Assembly: GCA_022419385.1 (NCBI GenBank)
Contig: JAJUBI010000006.1
Span: 3,782,001 to 3,846,000 of the forward strand
DNA: 64,000 nucleotides
From: Paraconiothyrium sp. Pb-2020
Lineage: Eukaryota; Ascomycota; Dothideomycetes; Pleosporales; Didymosphaeriaceae
Direction of reading: 5' to 3'
Shown: in pieces, positions 58,479 through 64,000 of the stretch
How the letters are laid out: the number at the start of each line of letters is the position of its first letter
Position numbering within the stretch: the stretch's first letter is position 1
Notes under the pieces: generated by a model
Database searches by the model: none
What the model saw: only the letters and a program-made list of their open reading frames with translations
Told to the model about the DNA's origin: nothing
Program-made: the position numbers and the translations under genes

Positions 58479-60367
58479 ATGTCGAATCCTGATGGAAAGC
58501 AAGACGTGGAAGCGACGGCAACTCCCACACAAGAGATAGCTGGCAGCACTGAAAAGATCATGGACACTAAAAACATTGACCAAGCTGCATTGTTTCTTGC
58601 GCAGGCGGAGGGCTACGAAGATCTTACGTCGAAGCAGGAGCAGCGGTTGAAGAGGAAGATTGACTGGATCATGATCCCGATGCTCTTCATAACTGCCACA
58701 CTGGGTGCGGTGGACAAAGTGGTACGTAACGCCAGCGCGCAAAATCGTAGTCTCAGCTAATCTCATATGACTATGTGTAGGCTTTGAGCACCGCTGCCAT
58801 CTATGGCTTACAGGAAGACAACGGTTTACACGGGCAACAGTATTCGTGGCTAGGTTCGATTCTATCTCTCGGCGCCTTAGTCGGAATGTTTCCATCCTCA
58901 TACCTGATCCACAAGTTCCCTGCAGCGAAGTACCTCTGCACATGCTCCATGGCATGGTCGGCGATGGCACTTCTGATGCCTGCTTGCAGTAGTTGGAGTG
59001 GTTTGATGGCGCTTCGCTTCCTGATGGGCGCTGCTGAGGCTATCATTGTCCCAGGCATCTCGCTGATCATCGCTGGGTTCGTATGATGCTACTTCTTAAC
59101 TACATCTACTAAAATATTTCAGCTGGTACAAGAAGAGCGAGCAGCCACCTCGCAATGCGTTCGTATTCGCCGCCATGAGCTCTGTGGTCAACGGATTTCT
59201 CAGCTGGGCCGTAGGGTAAGCGATCTTCAGACACTTGCAAGTCCAAATTTTGGGTACTGTTGGCCGTTACATCGCCTACTGCGGCTGAATATGGCGTACC
59301 ATGATCTTCAAGGCAGCACTACATTGTTTCGGATGCTAATCTTGTATAGTCACATTTCTAACGACTCGCCTCTTGCCAAGTGGCAGTATCTGTACCTCAT
59401 CGTCGGCTCTATCTCAATGTCATGGTCCATTTTCGCCTTCATATTCCTCCCCGATACGCCAATGAACGCCTTCTTTCTCACGCAGCAAGAAAAAGTATTT
59501 TGGGTGCAACGCCTTGCAGGCAACAAGACCGGCATCGTGAATAACGTCTGGAAATGGGACCAGGTGCTTGAGGCAGTCATCGACCCGAAGACATGGCTCA
59601 TATTCTTCTTCAATATCGCTATCAACATTCCGAACGGAGGTACGTTATCCCTCAATTTCTTACGAAGTGTCCGAGCACAGGCTAAGTCATGCACACTATA
59701 GGCCTGACAACGTTTAACGGCATCATCATCAAGAACCTCGGCTTCACCTCCGTTAAGTCGTCTCTCCTCGCTATGCCCACGGGTGTCATGTCTACCCTAG
59801 CATCAATCGGCTTCTCATTCCTAGCCGCCAAGTGGAACGACCGTCGCTGCTTCGTCACTATGATCGCATGCGTGATCCCCATTGTTGGCACGGGTGTCTT
59901 ATACGGTGTTTCTCGCAGCAATGTGCCCGCACAAATGGTGGGCCTGTATCTGGTCAGTACATCATTCTGAAAAAAGAAAAAAAACACAAGGCACTAACAA
60001 CGATTAGTGCTACACCTACTTCGGTCCTTACTGCGTCGGTATTTCCTTGGCCCAAGCCAACACGGCCGGTCATACGAAAAAGAATGTCCAGTTCGCTATC
60101 CTGTACATTGGCTACGCCGTCGGGAACCTTATCGGGCCGCAGACTTTCCGGGCGAACCAGGCACCTGCATATACGGGAGGTGTCGTAGCTATGCTTGTGT
60201 GCTACTGTGTGTGCATCGGTTTGATGTGTGCATACTGGTTCTACTGCGTGGTACTGAACCGTAAGGTTATTCCAGCTGCTCCTGTAGTTGAAGTTGACGG
60301 TGCTGTTGTGGAGAACTTTAGCGACCTCACGGACTTCAAACAAGAGGGTTTCAAGTACACCACTTAA
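58479..60367 (+). CDS. MFS transporter, anion:cation symporter (Dal5-like) family
   Basis: Predicted plasma-membrane proton symporter for an organic anion such as allantoate, ureidosuccinate, 5-oxoproline or nicotinate. Six exons (introns 58722-58780, 59077-59122, 59216-59349, 59640-59701 and 59953-60007) give 510 residues. A long acidic N-terminal tail precedes TM1 (IPMLFITATLGAVDKVALS). Family marks are YSWLGSILSLGALVGMFPSSYL (TM2), ALRFLMGAAEAIIVPG (TM4), the loop APLAKWQYLYLIVG-like DSPLAKWQYLYLIVGS (TM6), FLPDTP after TM6 and IGPQTFRANQAPAYTGG before TM11. All phases agree. Intron 5 contains an A-rich run. Head-to-head position with the oxoprolinase suggests it imports that enzyme's substrate or precursor. 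Confidence 0.92.
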
Positions 60368-60954
60368 GACAGCGTTGGATTTGACGGGCGTGTATACAAT
60401 GGCACAGACATTCCAGCTCATCGTAGTGCCATCGGCTATGCGTTTTTAATGATAGAATATATTGCTTAATGCACTGTAAGAGATAAACTGGCATAAGCTC
60501 AGGGATGTATCGCCGTGTTGCGGACCGAGGCGGGAAGCATATGCAATACTTCATTGGTGTCAAATCAGCGCTTTCGCTCGCCACCAGTGCTCCCTATTCC
60601 TTCCGAGTATCAGGGGGATTCCGCGTAGTGATGTGCACAGGTGTCCCTGAAAAGACCAGCTGTGACTGTGGCAGCAATATCGGTCGTCATTGTTGACTCT
60701 AGTGTGTGACCCATCCTATCGAACCGCTGAAACCTGGGGGCGGATCCGCACTAGACATGGGTCTGGCCCACTTAGTGAGCATTCCGCCAAGGCGTTTATC
60801 GTGCCCGTCCACTCTTAAACCCCACGGGCGCCTTTTGGGTCAACGGCCATCATCTACAACTAGCCTCTCTACTTCCTGCTGTTGTGGATCAGCACAGGTT
60901 CCTCGAACGTTAGGCTCAGCGCTGTATCGGCCATGTGGCAACAACACCACTCCT
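60368..60954. other. Intergenic, 0.59 kb, promoter of the Zn2Cys6 gene
   Basis: 3' flank of the transporter and upstream region of the regulator. The regulator frame remains open upstream to 60706 with an ATG there, but that part is low-complexity and poorly protein-like, so I place it in the leader. Confidence 0.45.
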
Positions 60955-62682
60955 ATGCCACGCAGAGTGCAGAAGGCGCCGCGGAAACGGACTGGCTGCG
61001 CGACCTGTAAGATTGCGCATGTCAGATGCACTGAGGAGAAGCCTGAATGCAGGCGCTGCCAGCGTCTGTCGCTTCCTTGCCAATATGAGTTCAGGCTGCT
61101 TTGGGAAGAGGATGCGCTTCAGCGAAATATTGTGCATGGCAGAGCAGGAGTTTGGACTCGTGATGGGAGGAAAACCAAGCCGAATCTAGGCGCTTCCAAA
61201 CTCATTGATGGAAAAGAGGAATTCATATGGGTGCCACTTTCGGAAAGAGTAGCCTGGGAGTTTTTCAACTTTTCACCTCAGGATTTCTTTGACGGAATTC
61301 CACTCGCGCTCCAAAACGAAGCTCTGCCAGAAGAAGAACTGGGGGCTGGGACAGAGATCGTGCACCAAGATATGAGCAATTTGGACGGGCATGACGTTCT
61401 TGAAGAGATGTGCCAAGGTGTACCGCATGGAATTGCCGACAGCAACGATGAAGTAGCTGCAGACGAAGATAAAATACCTTCTCTGAGCGTACACGACCCT
61501 TCACCTCAGATTACGTGGTCCATTGACATCTGCCCTCAACTTTTCCTCTCGTCGTCTCTACCTCTTCTCTCTTTCTCCGACGTGGACTCCCAGCTTCTCG
61601 ACTACTACATTCACGAGCTCTCCCCCAAATGCTCGCTCACTGTCGACTTTAACCCATACCTCAACGTGCTACTTCCTGTAGCTTATGAATATGAGCCACT
61701 CCGCCACACATTACTCGCTGCGTCTGCCTGCCAGTTGTATCACTTCAGTGGAGATCGCCAGTATGAGTTATACTCCCTACGCCATCGGTCAAAAGCCATT
61801 CGTGGACTGAACAAGCATCTTAGCAAAGAGCATATGGACTGGAAAAGCTTGGCGACCATGGTCATGTTCTGCTTCCGAGACATTACTGACGGATGCGAAC
61901 CGTCCTGGATCACCCATTTAAAAATGGGGCTCCGCATGTTGAAGAGCCTACTCTGCACCACCAACATCGATAAAGATCTTCGCAAGTTTTGCAAGATATA
62001 CTTTGTTGCTCATGATGTCATGGGAAGAACAGCGTGGGGTGACGACGCAACAGATTTTGAGCACTATGAGTGGGACCAAGACGAAGTTTACCGCGAGATC
62101 GATTCCATCATGGGTTGCTCGCGTGAGCTTATTTCCCTAATCAGTCAAATATCCTGCCTTGCTAGCTCGGCGCGGCAGCAGAACGATTCAGTCGACCAGA
62201 CGATAGCAACTGCAGCGCACCTAATGGACCAGCTCTCAGGGCTTCATCAAACTTTACAAACGGGAGTCGGCCACGCTGAAATCATGCTACGAATTGCCGA
62301 AGCGAAAAGACTATCCGCAATGCTCTACTTGCATGACCGCGTCATGGCACCGCACGCAAGCGCTCCCACAGCACTTGCTCATGGCCTTCGCAACGCTATC
62401 ATCGAGGCCATTCAACAGCTTCCGGCTAGCAGTGGGGCTGCCCTGTGGCCGTTGTTTGTCCTTGGAAAGTCGAACATGAGTAGCCGTGACCAGGCGCAAT
62501 TCGTGCTTGATCGCTTGCATCAGCTGGAGCAGTCGCGCTATCTGGGAAGTTTTCACCACGCGCGGAGGAGAGTAGAGAGGAACATTATGAGAAGGTTGAC
62601 AGCGCATGGTGATGTGTTGCCACAGACGTGGGACGATGATCCAGCCCTCAACGATAATGAGCGTTGGGTGAGCCTGGCTTAA
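60955..62682 (+). CDS. Zn2Cys6 transcription factor
   Basis: Nuclear fungal regulator with an N-terminal binuclear zinc cluster. A single exon encodes 575 residues from the ATG at 60955. The cluster is CX2CX6CX6CX2CX6C with cysteines 15, 18, 25, 32, 35 and 42 (TGCATCKIAHVRC..PECRRCQRLSLPC), preceded by a basic KAPRKR patch. An acidic, variable middle follows. The remainder matches the fungal-specific TF_2 / Pro1-like region (SQLLDYYIHELSPKCSLTV; LLAASACQLYH; AIRGLNKHL; FRDITDGCEPSWITHLKMG; LAHGLRNAIIEAIQQLP; WPLFVLGKS). This class often regulates adjacent catabolic genes. It lies 588 bp downstream of the MFS gene on the same strand, suggesting pathway-specific control of the oxoprolinase-transporter pair. 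Confidence 0.9.
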   Translation: MPRRVQKAPRKRTGCATCKIAHVRCTEEKPECRRCQRLSLPCQYEFRLLWEEDALQRNIVHGRAGVWTRDGRKTKPNLGASKLIDGKEEFIWVPLSERVAWEFFNFSPQDFFDGIPLALQNEALPEEELGAGTEIVHQDMSNLDGHDVLEEMCQGVPHGIADSNDEVAADEDKIPSLSVHDPSPQITWSIDICPQLFLSSSLPLLSFSDVDSQLLDYYIHELSPKCSLTVDFNPYLNVLLPVAYEYEPLRHTLLAASACQLYHFSGDRQYELYSLRHRSKAIRGLNKHLSKEHMDWKSLATMVMFCFRDITDGCEPSWITHLKMGLRMLKSLLCTTNIDKDLRKFCKIYFVAHDVMGRTAWGDDATDFEHYEWDQDEVYREIDSIMGCSRELISLISQISCLASSARQQNDSVDQTIATAAHLMDQLSGLHQTLQTGVGHAEIMLRIAEAKRLSAMLYLHDRVMAPHASAPTALAHGLRNAIIEAIQQLPASSGAALWPLFVLGKSNMSSRDQAQFVLDRLHQLEQSRYLGSFHHARRRVERNIMRRLTAHGDVLPQTWDDDPALNDNERWVSLA

Positions 62683-62932
62683 GGCGGGACTGGGAGCACG
62701 GGAACATTTTATTGCACGTGTATATGAATACCCCAGGAGTAGCAGTCGATCTACACGCAATAAAATTTCATGTCTCTGAGCCCGTAGCTTTGAAGCACTC
62801 TCATACACAGGAAGGAGCTGCCCAAGAGGCTTCTCCTCATCAGAACTTCATATGAAAAAGGATACGTACCCAGGTTCCATGGCCTTGATTCTATGCTCTA
62901 CCCAAGTCCTAGTTTCTGCCATGCAAGTGAGA

Positions 62933-63628
62933 TCAATTCATCCACTGCCTCAGAACCTCCTCATCTACATCTCTAACCAGCACGTGAATATGCTCCAACG
63001 CCCTCACGCTCTGCAAAATCGTTGTATTCTTAAACCACTGCACCTTCGTGCCCTCCACCTCCTCGCCAGCTTTGTCTCTGAATTCACTCTTGACAAATCT
63101 CTCTACAATAGCTCTTCCCTCCCCCGTCAGCGCTCCCGCCTCATCCACCGGCAACGGCTTCTTCGACCACACCACGATATGACTAATCCCCTCTGTCACT
63201 GCATACGTCCAGTCATTCTTGATAATTTTGTAATCCGCAGGGTCGGCGAAGGGGTCTCGTTCGCGAGCTCGAACTTGAACGAGCCAGTCGCGTTGAGGGG
63301 CTCCCAGAAGAGGCGCTGTTGCAGGATGTACTGGGTCGCACTACCATATCTGGCCTTGATGTGGGCTGTCCATGCGAGGTACGCTTTGAGGAAGGAGGGC
63401 CAGCGCTTGAGCTCATCGAGTTGGCCGGTGCTGATCAGGTGGTGGACGTCTTCCCAGGGTGCGGTGTGAACTGATCGTCGGTGATGCTGAGTTGGTGCCA
63501 GTCGACGGCGGTGAGTGCGAAGGAGGGTTATCGCGCGGGAAGGGGAGGGCCGTGGGGTCGGGGTTGGCTGTCCATTGCGATTGGAAAGTTAGAGGCTGGG
63601 ATTCGACGTCCACTGTGTGTTGGCCCAT
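62933..63628 (-). pseudogene. DUF3605 protein (N-acetylglucosamine-induced protein-like), frameshifted
   Basis: The conceptual product matches the DUF3605 family seen in N-acetylglucosamine-induced protein 1 and many small fungal proteins of unknown biochemical role. Starting at the ATG at 63628, coding sense is continuous only if three single-base shifts are allowed, each a missing base within a short G run of the + strand: near 63526, 63457 and 63252. Between them are family stretches such as AVDWHQLSITDDQFTPH, RWPSFLKAYLAWTAHIK, QYILQQRLFWEPL and, after the third shift, KIIKNDWTYAVTEGISHIV through the normal C-terminus (ALEHIHVLVRDVDEEVLRQW). No intron explains the shifts. Either a recent pseudogene or local homopolymer errors in the assembly. 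Expected intact length is about 230 residues. Confidence 0.75.
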
Positions 63629-64000
63629 TCTCAAATAACGACAAGAGGTCCTGATGGTGGACTCCAAAATGGCGTAGGTGGAAGATTCTGTGACAGTTAC
63701 GAAGGAAACAACAACGTGTGGGCGACGGGGAACTTTTTATTGGAACACTGCAGCAGCCCGTTTTTCCTAAATATCCCGGGTGCAGATGCAGTGCGGCTCA
63801 TATGCATATACAACGCCAGGTGGCTTGTCACGCAAGTGGTGGCCAATATACCATATGAGCAAAGGAACAGACTGCTTCTCCACATCAAGTTACGGCAATT
63901 GATAATGCGCCTAATAGTAAACTAGTCTAGAAGATATCGCATTGCCCATTTGGACCTTGAAGACGCCCGCGTCTCACCATGACTCATGCAGCCTTCTACA
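63629..64000. other. Right edge, no supported gene
   Basis: Promoter side of the broken DUF3605 gene. Short frames only. Confidence 0.4.

Overview
The window is nuclear DNA of a filamentous ascomycete (Pezizomycotina, probably a dothideomycete, although I cannot fix the class from this sequence alone). Genes are dense and mostly orthologous to single-copy ascomycete genes. They carry short spliceosomal introns (about 46-140 nt, GT..AG with CTRAY-like branch sites), both strands are used freely, and there are no bacterial operon signals. I rebuilt gene models by hand. Wherever I give exact intron coordinates the reading frame closes across all exons.

Left part (1-23 kb): a truncated DNAJC8/Spf31-like J-protein is divergent from the ribosome-biogenesis helicase Dbp4. 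Next come an unrecognised 308-aa protein and a 10-exon Dal5-type (ACS family) MFS transporter that overlap tail to tail, then a degraded ubiquitin-like-domain gene and a NUDIX hydrolase. These are followed by the WDR48/UAF1-like WD40 protein, the splicing factor Cef1/Cdc5, a small mitochondrial-type protein, a beta-hydroxyacid dehydrogenase and a family X DNA polymerase with a BRCT domain.

Middle part (24-50 kb): a GPI-type GH16 glycosidase, dipeptidyl peptidase III, a mannitol 2-dehydrogenase with an unusual coiled-coil tail, the RNA polymerase subunit Rpb12, the NDR kinase Cot1, a 1050-aa coiled-coil protein, the ESCRT-I subunit Vps37, a mitochondrial membrane protein, an eEF1A-lysine-methyltransferase-like protein and a 704-aa membrane protein of unknown role.

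Right part (51-64 kb) looks accessory: a cytochrome P450 (with a GC-AG intron), a fused 5-oxoprolinase, a divergent ACS-family MFS transporter and a Zn2Cys6 regulator. The oxoprolinase and transporter share a 689-bp promoter with four HGATAR (AreA-type) sites within 130 bp. I infer a small nitrogen-regulated uptake-and-hydrolysis cluster for 5-oxoproline or a related cyclic amide. The edge holds a DUF3605 gene broken by three single-base frameshifts. No rRNA, CRISPR, intact transposon or convincing tRNA was found.
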